Part shown: piece by piece, positions 36,971 through 47,424 of the stretch
Layout: each line of letters starts with the position of its first letter
Numbering within the stretch: the stretch's first letter is position 1
NCBI RefSeq assembly: GCF_937616625.2
Contig: NC_065573.1
Span: 11,237,001 to 11,301,000 of the forward strand
Length of the DNA stretch: 64,000 bases
Origin: Mercurialis annua
Lineage: Eukaryota > Streptophyta > Magnoliopsida > Malpighiales > Euphorbiaceae
Reading direction: 5' to 3'
Notes under the pieces: generated by a model
Database searches by the model: none
Told to the model about the DNA's origin: nothing
The model's input: the letters and a program-made list of their open reading frames with translations, nothing else
Made by a program: the position numbers and the translations under genes

Positions 36971-37970
36971 TGAAACGTTTGGATTTGTTTCGTAACGTTT
37001 AAACGTTTATAACGTTACAAAACCAATCTAAACGAACAAATCCAAACGTTTCACCTTTTTAGTAATTTAAGCCAAACATTACGAAACAAAACCAAACGTT
37101 TCACCTTTTTAGCGATTTAAGCCAAACGTTCACAAACGTTACGAACCAATCCAAACATTTATAACATTATGAAACCAATCCAAGCATTTAAAACAAATCT
37201 AAACATTTCGCCTTTTTAGCGATTTAAGCCGAAAGTTTAAAACGTTACGAAACAAAACCAAATGTTTCACCTTTTTAGTAATTTAAGCCAAACGTTTGGA
37301 TTTGTTTCGTAACGTTTTTAAATGTTTGGGCTAAATGACTAAAAAGGTGAAACGTTTGGATTTTTTTTAACATTAGTAAATGTTTGGCTTAAATCGCTAA
37401 AAAGATGAAACGTTTGGATTTGTTTTGTAACGTTTGTAAATGTTTGGCTTAAATCGCTAAAAAGGTGAAACGTTTGGATTGGTTTGTAAACGTTTAACTT
37501 AAATCGCTAAAAAGATGAAACGTTTGGATTGGTTTCGTAACGTTTGTAAACCTTTGGATTTGTTTTTGATTTGTTTCGTAACGTTTGTAAACGTTTAACC
37601 CTTTTAGAGATTTAAGCCAAACGTTCAAATGTTTGGCTTAAATCGCCAAAAACGGGAAACCTTAAGATTTGTTTCGTAACGTTTTAAAACGTTTGGATTT
37701 TTTTCATAACGATTTAAACGTTTGGCTTGAATTGTTAAAAACATTTTAAACGTTTGGCTTAAATCGCTAAAAAGGTTTAACGTTTGGATTTGTTTTGTAA
37801 TGTTTGTAAACTTTTGGCTAAAATCGCTAACAATGTGAAACGTTTGGATTTGTTTCATAACGTTATAAACGTTTGGATCGGTTTTGTATCATTTTAAACT
37901 TTTGGCTTAAATCGCTAAAAAGGTGAAACGTTTGGATTTGTTTCGTAACGTTTGTAAACGTTTGGCTTAA
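36971..37970. repeat. Scrambled satellite with several orientation switches
   Basis: Roughly 1 kb of the 60-bp family with many half-units. Short reverse (36971-37000), forward to about 37290, reverse to about 37590, a short forward piece (about 37597-37620), then reverse to 37970. At 37290 the switch passes exactly through a shared palindrome, AAGCCAAACGTTTGGATTTG. Many pieces are 30-bp half-units joined by TTTATAACGTTA or GATTGGTTTCG variants. Confidence 0.88.
37966..37970. repeat. Target-site duplication (left) of solo LTR
   Basis: CTTAA directly before TGTCACGACC, repeated as CTTAA at 40911-40915 directly after TATTACA. Together the flanks restore an ordinary satellite GGCTTAAATTGC. Confidence 0.92.
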
Positions 37971-40346
37971 TGTCACGACCCATTTTCATAGACTGTGACA
38001 GGCGCTAGGGTATAGGAATGGTAGCTCTGAAACCCGTAGTTAGCTTGTCGGATAACACATAACCTGCATAAAACCACTGCTCGGGGACAACTAAGACTTT
38101 AACCTAAATCTAACAATTTATATAAGCAATAATATAATCAAATGTTCGACAAAATTCCGAGACTCCAACATCATGCCTTATATACAGATAACCCAAACAA
38201 GAGTAATAAACGTGCCAACATGCATAGGCAACAGTCAGACCAGTCTGACAATACGACATAACTATAAAAGCAATAAGGACAATTCTAGTGCTACTGCGGT
38301 CTAAGAGTTTTAAAATAAACAGCACTATCTTTATTTAAAACCAAAAAGTAGACCTCCATGGAAATAATGAAATTTGGAGATCAACGGACACGCTCAAAAT
38401 CATAAACCTGGAAAAATGGGAAAAACTACGGGTCCGATATACTAAGATGAGTTCACATTACTATTTACATTTATTAAGTGAAAAACATTAAAAATATTTA
38501 GAAAACATTTTATCATTACGGATAAGCATTGAAACCCTAAACGACAAATATCTAAAACCAATAATCGTGTCGGTGAGACGTATCTCCATAACCGATCCCC
38601 GACTGTCACTCAAACAAATCACGTGAGTCCCAAGAGACGTATCTTCCATCCGCGCCCTCACTAAGGCGAGACGAATCTCCAACCTACCTCAAATACCATA
38701 TGATCATACCGGTGCGCATGCTTTCTCGATGATGCCCATCGAGTAGCCCGTTCTAATTCAAAACCATAATGTCGAAAAAAAGTTCAAATAGCTGCTTAGA
38801 CAATATACATACAAAATATACATTTTTCTTAACAAAGCGGTAAATAGCATCATAAACTCACTATTTGCGAATCCACGTGAAAACTTGGCAAGCAACTAAA
38901 CATGTTTCGACTCCGAAGCACAAGCAGCTGACGGATCTAAGAATAAGGCATAAAATATAATTAATATCATCCCCTAACTCTAGAGAGTACTAGACACTAC
39001 ATAGGACTAGTACAAATATCAATCAACCCAAGTACAAATCATCATAATTCCATTACACATATATAGCCAAAATGCCAAGGGATAAACCAACGTGGAGTAA
39101 ACATACTTACTCGGACTGTCACCAAGGTCATACAACCAGTTAAGTCAAATTGAGTTTCCACATTGGAAACATAATCCGGAAATCCATTTCAAATAACTTA
39201 GTTAAATCTATAAACCAAGTTTAAAACCAACATGGCGAGTCAGCAAAGTTACAAGGATACAAGGCATCTTTTAACAAATCGGGCGACCCAAGTCTTACCC
39301 GAACCAAAATCCAACCAGAGTAAAACCAGAATATAATATTTGGAACATCCTTTGATAAACCATAAAATCCATCTTTGAAAGCAAGGAACTCAATAAGAAC
39401 TTAACAATATCATGCCCACAAGGTGATCGATAAAAGATCCAAATTAACAACGTACTCATACACTAATACAAATCATGCAATCACCCTAGCATGCCCTCTA
39501 AACACTCAACATGCCCAAACAACATTAACTTTGATAAACAACTCACTCGATCTAGGCATACACACTAAATCAGGTTATGGAAGCTTAACCAACACTTAAC
39601 CAAAACGGTACAACAAATCAGCCTTATAACAATTATGCCATAACCCTTTATGAATTCAATACATAACATTAGCATAAATCTTATCCATTTTTCAGATTCA
39701 AAACATCTAATCCAGAACATACCAATTGATCATAATTATCATGGCAATTTAACAAATAATTTGGTATACTCAAACCCAACTAATTCAATTCTATTAAATT
39801 GATTTTAATTCACCAAACACATGTTAATTAAATCATTTACAGGCCTATAACAAATACAAACCAAAACAGTTTATATCATTCAATCGCTATACAAAACCGT
39901 AACAAATAACAAATTTGATACATGATTAAAATACAACCAAAACATGATTATAATTATCCCAACAACATAGATTCATTCCAAAATTTAATGGGCAGTCAAT
40001 AAATCAAACCAAAACAATGGTTATAGCTATGATACAATCAACAACAATTCAACAAAAATAAATACATCACAACACATGATACGAATCAAAGGTAAAGGAA
40101 TGGATAAATACCTTGATAGATCAAAGAGTAAAAGAAACCCAAAGATGGGTTGGATTTAATGCAACAAAATTGAATTGAATGAAAACCATAAGCCATAAAT
40201 CGATTAAACCATGAATTGAGATGGAATTACAAGAATTAATCACTTACCAAATATTATGGACACCAATAATTAGAGGAAAATTGCCTAGTTAGAATGAGTT
40301 TAGCGTTTTAAAAATTGAATAGAGGCTGTTTAGGTCGAGTACAAGT

Positions 40347-40358
40347 CTATTTAAATCC
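40347..40358 (-). promoter_or_regulatory. LTR TATA-like box
   Basis: Minus-strand GATTTAAATAGA-type sequence just downstream of the AACCGGTT cluster. Position relative to the palindromes matches the LTRs at 33633-35997 and 47105-49779. Inferred promoter. Confidence 0.5.
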
Positions 40359-40372
40359 TCCAAAACGAACCC

Positions 40373-40423
40373 AACCGGTTTCATGGCCGGTTCTGTCCAG
40401 TGGAACCGGTTATAGAACCGGTT
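40373..40423. repeat. AACCGGTT palindrome cluster upstream of LTR promoter
   Basis: Perfect AACCGGTT at 40373-40380, 40404-40411 and 40416-40423, plus a GGCCGGTT near-copy at about 40385. Three identical 8-bp palindromes within 51 bp in AT-rich surroundings. Confidence 0.82.
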
Positions 40424-40910
40424 TGCTCACTGAAACCAAAATAACAAAGAGGACCGGACCTACGGCTTGATCTACCCAGCAGGTCCAGTTCACAGGTCCG
40501 TTTGACCTGAAAAAGGGTCAAACTGACGATCCGAACAGTCGAATGAAATATAATCTTTATAGGTACAACATATCGAAATGGCAGCCCAATCCGACGGTTC
40601 AATTTGGGAGATATGGACGTTTTACTACAACATTGCAGATTTGGTAAACATACAAACATTGTTTCGATAACAACCTAGAGATAAATCAATTCAACATCAA
40701 ATACTTAGAGGCTCAATGGGTACACATAAGTGACTCAACACGACACAACCAAGGTACCACATTTGTTAATTCCAACATATAAAAATCCGAAAACAAGTCG
40801 GAATCTCAACGAGAACATATCGAAGCGAAAACACAACTAAAGTCCATCACAAACAAACTTTAAACAGAAAACCAACCACAAAAGGTTTTTTGAAAACACA
40901 GTGTATTACA

Positions 40911-40915
40911 CTTAA
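40911..40915. repeat. Target-site duplication (right) of solo LTR
   Basis: CTTAA, identical to 37966-37970. Confidence 0.92.
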
Positions 40916-42155
40916 ATTGCTAAAAAGGTGAAACATCTTGTTTTGTTTCGTAACGTTTGTAAACGTTTGGCTTAAATCGCTAAAAAGGTGAAACGTTTGG
41001 ATTTCTTTCATAACATTTTAAACCTTTGGATTGGTTTTGTAACGTTTTAAACTTTTGGCTTAAATCGCTAAAAAGGTGAAACGTTTGGATTTGTTTCGTA
41101 AAGTTTGTAAACGTTTTGGCTTAAATCGCAAAAAATGTGAAACGTTTGGATTTGTTTCGTAACGTTTGTAAATGTTTAGCTTAAATCACTAAAAATGTGA
41201 AGCGTTTGGATTTGTTTCGTAACGTTTGTAAATGTTTGGTTTAAATCGCTAAAAAGGTGAAACGTTTTGATTGGTTTCGTAACGTTTTAAACGTTTGACT
41301 TACATCGTTAAAAAGGTGAAAAGTTTGGTTTTGTTTCGTAAGGTTTGTAAATGTTTGACTTAAATGGCTAAAAAGGTGAAACATTTGGATTTGTTTCATA
41401 ACATTGGTAAACGTTTAGCTTAAATTGCTAAAAAGGTGTAACATTTGGATTGGTTTCGTAACGTTTTAAACGTTTGGCTTAAATCGCTAAAAAGGTGAAA
41501 CGTTTATATTTGTTTCATAACGTTTGTAAACGTTTGTCTTAAATCGCTAAAAAGATGAAACTTTTGGTTTTGTTTCGTAACGTTTGTAAACGTTTGGCTT
41601 AAATTGCTAAAAAGGTGAAACATTTTGTTTTGTTTCGTAACGTTTGTAAACGTTTGGATTGGTTTCGTAACATTTTAATTGTTTGGATTGGTTTCATAAA
41701 GTTTGTAAACGTTTGGCTTAGATTGCTAAATAGGGGAAACGTTTGGATTGGTTTCGTAATGTTTTAAATGTTTGGCTTAAATTGATAAAAAGGGGAAACA
41801 TTTGGATTTGTTTCTTAACGTTTGTAAACGTTTTCCTTAAATCGGTAAAAAGGTGAAACGTTTGGATTTTGTTTTGTAATGTTTTAAACGTTTGGATTGA
41901 TTTTGTAATGTTTTAAACATTTGGCTTAAATCGCTTAAAAGGTGAAACGTTTGGATTCGTTTCGTAATGTTTGTAAACATAAGGCATAAATCGCTAAAAA
42001 GGTGAAACGTTTGGATTTCTTTCATAAAATTTTAAACGTTTGGATTGGTTTCGTAAAGTTTGTAAATATTTCGATTAAATTGATAAATAGGTAAAACGTT
42101 TGGTTTTGTTTCGTAACGTTTGTAAACATTTGTCTTAAATCGCTAAAAAGGTGAA

Positions 42156-42303
42156 ACGTTTGGATTTGTTTCGTAACGTTTTAAACGTTTGGATTTGTTT
42201 CGTAACGTTTTAAACGTTTGAATTTGTTTCTTAACATTTATAAACGTTTGGATTTGATTCGTAACTTTTAAAACGTTTGGATTGGTTTCGTAACGTTTGT
42301 AGA
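42156..42303 (-). repeat. Run of five consecutive 30-bp half-units
   Basis: CGTTTGGATTTGTTTCGTAA-type half-units follow one another about every 29-30 bp with no AAAAAGG/CTTAAATCGC half between them. This shows that the 30-bp half can be repeated independently of the 60-bp unit. Confidence 0.85.
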
Positions 42304-42415
42304 CGTGTGGCTTAAATCGCTAACAATGTGAAAGGTTTGGATTTGTTTTGTAACGTTTGTAAACGTTTGGGTTGATTTCATAACGTTTTAAATGTTTGGA
42401 AATCGCTAAAAATGT

Positions 42416-42420
42416 GAAAC
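42416..42420. repeat. Target-site duplication (left) of composite element
   Basis: GAAAC directly before TGTAATACCCC, matched by GAAAC at 47066-47070 directly after GTCGTGACA. Confidence 0.9.
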
Positions 42421-43361
42421 TGTAATACCCCAAAATATTTAAGTATTTAATTGGACCATGTGTACAGTTCTGACTGGCCAGGGTGGCGATATCGGAAATA
42501 ATTTCCAGGAACTTAAAGTAAATAAGTCTTTAGTAGGTCGGTCCTTGGAAAGTAATTATGCGGAATTTAATATAATATTCCAATTACAAAGTTGGAATTT
42601 AAATTAAAAGGAAAAACGTCAAGAAAAGTCCCGAACTAGAGTTCAGGGACTAAAGTGGTAATTTAACCAGTTAAATCCCGAAAAGGGAAATTATTTCGCC
42701 ATGGTCCGCGAAATGTTTTATAGTAATAGTGGTAAAAATTTCGGGTCAATCGGAAACCTTTCAAAATTTGGACGCGAATGCGTTTTGGGCTAAATTGCAA
42801 CTTTTGAAAAGTTCAAGGACCAAAGTAAAAGTTAGCCAATTAAATATCGAGAATAGCAATTAGAAGATTATTGATGAAAAGTAATAATCTTGTGTTAGTA
42901 TTATTTATTTGAATATAAATAATACGTAAGTAATTGAGTTAAAAGAGTAATTTAACCGTTTGGTTAAGTTAGAAAGTTTAAAAGAGAAATGGTTTGAGTT
43001 AAAGAAATGAAGGGTCAAAATGGACAATTAGCCAACCTATATATATTTAACATAAAGGAATAAGATGATTCCAGAGAAAGGAAAAGGAGCAGAAGGAGAT
43101 AGCATCAGTGAAGGAAAAATCGACGATCGTTCGATCCGCCGCGGTTTCGCCGTTTCTCGTCCAAATCGAGCGTTCTTTATATCGATTTGTTCAAAATTTG
43201 ATTCTCTGTCATCATTGATCTTCAAATCGAGCTAAGCTCGACGTTTTTATTGTGAAAATTAGTGAATAAGGGTTATTTCGTTTAAACGAATTAAACGAAT
43301 CGTAATCGCGTTTCTATAGTCGTTTTTGGCGAGAATTGAATTGAGTTAAATGTTTAAATGA
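42421..43361 (+). repeat. Partial LTR, copy 1 (LTR head)
   Basis: From TGTAATACCCC through a TATATATATTT box (43038-43048), a CGATCCGCCGCGG leader block and TTGAGTTAAATGTTTAAATGA, where it leaves LTR sequence. Confidence 0.88.
43038..43048 (+). promoter_or_regulatory. LTR TATA-like box, copy 1
   Basis: TATATATATTT after GCCAACC. Equivalent boxes lie near 44115 and 45190, so the composite element carries three promoter copies in tandem. Inferred from sequence. Confidence 0.55.
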
Positions 43362-43497
43362 CGATTCCATGTGCTGACCAGTGTCGTAAGATGAGCACGG
43401 TATCCCAACTATAAATAAAACATTATAGATGTAAAAGGGATTAAAGTAAGAGAAGAATATGAAAATTCGAAGAAGAATTTTTATAAGGGGGGAAGAA
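43362..43497 (+). other. Internal 3' tail with hairpin and polypurine tract, copy 1
   Basis: Non-LTR sequence of about 136 bp ending in AAAATTCGAAGAAGAATTTT (43462-43481) and the polypurine tract ATAAGGGGGGAAGAA (43483-43497), immediately before the next TGTAATAC. Corresponds to the end of the element body. Confidence 0.8.
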
Positions 43498-44435
43498 TGT
43501 AATACACCAACATATTTAAGTATTTAATTGGACCATGTGTCCAGTTCTGACTCGCCAGGGTGGCGATATCGGAAATAATTTCCAGGAACTTAAAGTAAAG
43601 AAGTCTTTAGTAGGTCGGTCCTTGGAAAGTAATTATGCGGAATTTAATATAATATTCCGATTCTAAAGTTGGAATTTAAATTAAAAGGAAAAATATCAAG
43701 AAAAGTCCCGAACTAGAGTTCAGGGACTAAAGTGGTAATTTAATAAGTTAAATCCCGAAAAGGGAAATTATTTCGCCAAGGTCTGCGAAATATTTTATAG
43801 TAATAGTGGTAAAAATTTCGGGTCAATCGGAGACCTTTTAAAATTTGGACGCGGATGCGTTTTGGGCTAAATTGCAACTTTTGAAAAGTTCAAGGACCAA
43901 AGTGCAAATTAGCCAATTAAATATCAATAATAGAAATTAGAAGATTATTGATGAAAAGTAATAATCTTGTGTTAGTATTATTTATTTGAATATAAATAAT
44001 ACGTAAGTAATTGAGTTAAAAGAGTAATTTAACCGTTTGGTTAAATTAGAAAGCTTAAAAGAGAAATGGTTTGAGTTAAAGAAATGAAGGGTCAAAATGG
44101 ACAATTAGCCAACCTATATATATAACATAAAGGAATCAGATGATTCCAGAGAAAGGAAAAGGAGCAGAAGGAGATAGCATCAGTGAAGGAAAAATCGATG
44201 ATCGTTCGATCCGCCGCGGTTTCGCCGTTTCTCGTCCAAATCGAGCGTTCTTTATATCGATTTGTTCAAAATTCGATTCTCTGTCATCACTGAGTTTCAA
44301 ATCGAGGTAAGCTCGACGTTTTTATTGTGAGAATTAGTGAATAAGGGTTATTTTGTTTAAACGAATTAAACGAATCGTAATCGCGTTTCTATAGTCGTTT
44401 TTGGCGAGAATTGAATTGAGTTATATGTTTAAATA
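43498..44435 (+). repeat. Partial LTR, copy 2 (LTR head)
   Basis: Starts TGTAATACACC; very similar to copy 1 with scattered substitutions. TATA-like box near 44115. Leaves the LTR at TGTTTAAATAA. Confidence 0.88.
44115..44124 (+). promoter_or_regulatory. LTR TATA-like box, copy 2
   Basis: TATATATATA after GCCAACC, matching copies 1 and 3. Inferred. Confidence 0.55.
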
Positions 44436-44572
44436 ACAATTCCATGTGCTGACCAGTGTTGTAAGATGAACACGGTATCCCAACTATAAATAAAAAATTA
44501 TAGATGTAAAAGGGATTAAAGTAAGAGAAGAATATGAAAATTCGAGGACGAGTTTTTATAAGGGGGGAAGAA
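44436..44572 (+). other. Internal 3' tail with hairpin and polypurine tract, copy 2
   Basis: Second copy of the tail: AAAATTCGAGGACGAGTTTT (44537-44556) then ATAAGGGGGGAAGAA (44558-44572). The hairpin here keeps GAGGAC, as in the elements at 36016 and 55157. Confidence 0.8.
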
Positions 44573-47065
44573 TGTAATACACTAAAATATTTAAGTATTT
44601 AATTGGACCATGTGTCCAGTTCTGACTCGACAGGGTGGCGATATCAGAAATAATTTCCAGGAACTTAAAGTAAAGAAGTCTTTAGTAGGTCGGTACTTGG
44701 AAAGTAATTATGCGGAATTTAATATAATATTCCAATTCTAAAGTTGGAATTTAAATTAAAAGGAAAAATATCAAGAAAAGTCCCGAACTAGAGTTCAGGG
44801 ACTAAAGTGGTAATTTAACCAGTTAAATCCCGAAAAGGGAAATTATTTCGCCAAGGTCCGCGAAATATTTTATGGTAATAGTGGTAAAAATTTCGGGTCA
44901 ATCGGAAACCTTTTAAAATTTGGACGCGGATGCGTTTTGGGCTAAATTGCAACTTTTGAAATGTTCAAGGACCAAAGTGCAAATTAGCCAATTAAATATC
45001 GATAATAGAAATTAGAAGATTATTGATGAAAAGTAATAATCTTGTGTTAGTATTATTTATTTGAATATAAATAATACGTAAGTAATTGAGTTAAAAGAGT
45101 AATTTAACCGTTTGGTTAAATTAGAAAGTTTAAAAGAGAAATGGTTTGAGTTAAAGAAATGAAGAGTCAAAATGGACAATTAGCCAACCTATATATATAA
45201 CATAAAGGAATCAGACGATTCCAGAGAAAGGAAAAGGAGCAGAAGGAGATAGCATCAGTGAAGGAAAAATCGACGATCGTTCGATCCGCCGCGGTTTCGC
45301 CGTTTCTCGTCCAAATCGAGCGTTCTTTATATCGATTTGTTCAAAATTCGATTCTCTGTCATCATTGAGCTTCAAATCGAGCTAATCTCGACGTTTTTAT
45401 TGTGAGAATTAGTGAATAAGGGTTATTTCGTTTAAACGAATTAAACGAATCGTAATCGCGTTTCTATAGTCGTTTTTGGCGAGAATTGAATTGAGTTATA
45501 TGTTTAAATGATGTGGAAGCATGTCGGAAACGCCAGCGAGCAGCGAAGCGCCAGGAAAACGACATTTCCGGGGGCTGATATGGGTGTGCGAACGCACACT
45601 GGGCCGTTCATATGCACGGAACCCTTCGGGCGCTCGCACAGCCAGCAATCGTACCTATTTCGGCATTTTGCCCCGTTTCGACTTAGATTTCCGACTTCAA
45701 GTACGTCGGATATTAAAAATGAATCACGGATCCCGGAAACGAGAAATTTGCATATCGAACATGACAAGTTCGATTAGGGTTTCGAGATATAAGGAACCTA
45801 AGTTAAGAATCGTATTTGAAATCCGATTATATTAACCTAAGTTTATAACTTCGGATTTTGATACCAAGTTTACGTTTAGGAATTAAACGTACAGGTGATT
45901 GAGATAAGTATCTGACGAATCGATAAGCTATCACGCCGACAAGCTGGAATAGCTAATGGATCAAACGACGTATGGAAATTCATGGAATCTTTTTATTATT
46001 TCGGAAAGCTGTCACTGTGAGTAGCAACTTACTTTTGCGTATTATTATTTTAAAAGTTATTTTTATACAATATGAATATTATTATTAGTGCATCGTATGA
46101 AGATGAATTTCTTGTATAAGATGGTATGTTTGATGAATGTGATAATATGAATGCTGTTATATTTATTGTTTTGAATATGGGTAGCTAGTGTGAGATCCAT
46201 AGAAACCCATTTCCTATTGAGTGTCAATAGGCTATGAGATTACTAGTAAGTCAGTCTAGTGTAATTGGACTGTTTGTGATAAGATAAGGTACGCATGATT
46301 ACGGGAATTTGAATAAGTATGCGATACGAGAGTGAACTATGTTAAAATAACCTGAGACCCACGAGAGTGAACTTGGTTAAAGTAACCTGAGCCCTGTATC
46401 CAACGGGTTGGACCCACCAGTGGGTTTGACCCACCATTGAGTTGGATTCACACTGTGGAATTAAGAGATTGGTCGCGGCTGACGTGGTTGAGTGTAATCA
46501 CTCCCGGGTCGAACTATTTGGATCAAGATTATTCAATTATATAGGTTTAGCAAATTAAGGATTAAGATTTCGATAAGGTATGTTACTTAAGAGTGTTTGT
46601 TGTGTGCTTATAGTATGTATGGAATTTACATACGTACTAAGCTTGCGAAGCTATCTTTGATAATACCATTAGTAACTTGCAAACTCACTCGGTATTTTTC
46701 CAAATACTGACCCCTCACTTTGATGTTTGCAGGTAGTCAAAGTCGGATCAGACAAACCACCTTCGTTGTGCTAGAAGTCATTGGACTTGCACAAGTATGA
46801 GTTCATAGAGCTGCAGTAGTCAGTAGGTGTCAGTATTAAATAGACGGTTTGACTTCAAACAATATTTTGTATTATAAACTCTAATATAATACTTTACTAT
46901 TTATAATGGTATTATCTACAAGAGTTTTTTTGAAAATGTTTTATATAAAATATTATACTTTTAAATGCGAAAAAATTATTAGTGGGTTTAGACTTGCTAC
47001 GGGTTTTGGAGCTACCACTCCCATTGCCTAGCGCCGGTCTCGACTCAATAATCTGGGTCGTGACA
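44573..47065 (+). repeat. Full LTR (2493 bp), copy 3
   Basis: Starts TGTAATACACTAAAATATTT and ends GGGTCGTGACA. Its head equals copies 1 and 2; beyond about 45510 it has sequence those copies lack. This includes a GC-rich block at about 45575-45645 and AACCTGAG repeats at about 46330-46400. Overlapping open frames at 45504-45835 lie on both strands over the GC-rich block and are not credible genes. Confidence 0.9.
45190..45200 (+). promoter_or_regulatory. LTR TATA-like box, copy 3
   Basis: TATATATATAA after GCCAACC; as for copies 1 and 2. Confidence 0.55.
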
Positions 47066-47070
47066 GAAAC
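47066..47070. repeat. Target-site duplication (right) of composite element
   Basis: GAAAC, identical to 42416-42420. Confidence 0.9.
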
Positions 47071-47099
47071 GTTTGCCTTAAATCGCTAAAAAGGTGAAA

Positions 47100-47104
47100 T
47101 GTTT
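47100..47104. repeat. Target-site duplication (left) of full-length element
   Basis: TGTTT before TGTAGCAC; the right partner at 57823-57827 is CGTTT. The single mismatch is C/T at a CG dinucleotide, as expected of methyl-C decay in one copy. Confidence 0.78.
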
Positions 47105-47314
47105 TGTAGCACTCCGTATTTTTTTCGTACTAGTTTCGTTAAGCTTACCGATCACATTGGGATTTGTTTGCATAGTTCGACTACTTAGATTCGTGGTTTG
47201 AAGGTTCCAAACCTTTTTATATGTGTTTTGAAGTGTCTTGGTGTGGTCTCGGAGTATAGAGCGGTTCCGAGCTCATGTTCAAAAAATTCAATTTTTTATC
47301 GGAGGGAGAAGGAT

Positions 47315-47370
47315 ATCGCGTGCGCGATCTTCCTATGTCGCATGCGACTTGTGTATCGCGGGCGCGATAC
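47315..47370. repeat. CG-rich palindrome cluster upstream of LTR promoter
   Basis: ATCGCGTGCGCGAT (47315-47328), perfect GTCGCATGCGAC (47337-47348) and GTATCGCGGGCGCGATAC with 8-bp arms (47353-47370). The 3' LTR carries a more decayed version at about 55400-55475. Confidence 0.87.
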
Positions 47371-47414
47371 ACGTGTATCGGGCGAAATTCGTGAACTGTT
47401 CAGTTCGCAGATTT

Positions 47415-47424
47415 CTATTTAAAC
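47415..47424 (+). promoter_or_regulatory. LTR TATA-like box
   Basis: CTATTTAAAC about 45 bp after the palindrome cluster, followed by a pyrimidine-rich leader and AAACCCTAAAATTG. In the 3' LTR the site reads CTGTTAAAAC, a weaker match. Inferred promoter. Confidence 0.5.

Larger units (their letters stand above)
37971..40910 (-). mobile_element. Solo LTR (2940 bp), Ty3/gypsy type
   Basis: Minus-strand ends are TGTAATACAC (40910) and GGTCGTGACA (37971), flanked by identical 5-bp CTTAA. There is no internal coding sequence, so the element has lost its body by LTR-LTR recombination. It contains an AACCGGTT palindrome cluster, a CTATTTAAAT TATA-like box, and an AAAGCGGTAAAT block (38834-38845) shared with the LTRs at 33633 (34033-34044) and 47105 (48990-49001, reverse). 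Long AT-rich stretches (about 39100-40260) show no credible coding sequence. Confidence 0.93.
40911..42420 (-). repeat. Satellite array, reverse, half-unit-rich subfamily
   Basis: Reverse-orientation units with frequent GGATTGGTTTCGTAACGTTT variants and many truncated TAACGTTTTAAACG joins. These variants are common here and at 57823-61787 but scarce in the arrays to the left of 33632, suggesting a distinct subfamily block. Includes the half-unit run at 42156-42303. Confidence 0.94.
42421..47065 (+). mobile_element. Composite LTR element: two LTR-head/PPT units + one full LTR
   Basis: Three consecutive copies of the same LTR head begin at 42421, 43498 and 44573 (spacings 1077 and 1075 bp). 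The first two run about 940 bp, then jump at TGTTTAAATGA/TAA into a 136-bp segment ending with a hairpin and polypurine tract (ATAAGGGGGGAAGAA), which abuts the next LTR start. The third copy continues as a full LTR to GTCGTGACA at 47065. The whole 4645-bp assembly is flanked by the identical 5-bp GAAAC. It has no gag or pol. The likeliest history is a normal insertion that lost the LTR tail plus nearly all of its body in a deletion, after which unequal exchange duplicated the LTR-head/PPT unit. The order of events is inferred. Confidence 0.9.
47066..47104 (-). repeat. 39-bp satellite remnant between two elements
   Basis: GAAACGTTTGCCTTAAATCG continues into GCTAAAAAGGTGAAATGTTT: less than one monomer of reverse-orientation satellite between the composite element and the full-length element. 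Confidence 0.93.

Noticed and set aside
37971..40910. Host gene in the 2.9-kb non-satellite segment
   Set aside because: TG/CA ends plus identical CTTAA flanks define a solo LTR; its open frames are short and domain-free.
45504..45835. Overlapping open frames of 87-104 codons on both strands
   Set aside because: They lie over a GC-rich block inside an LTR, overlap each other on opposite strands and contain no recognisable domain.
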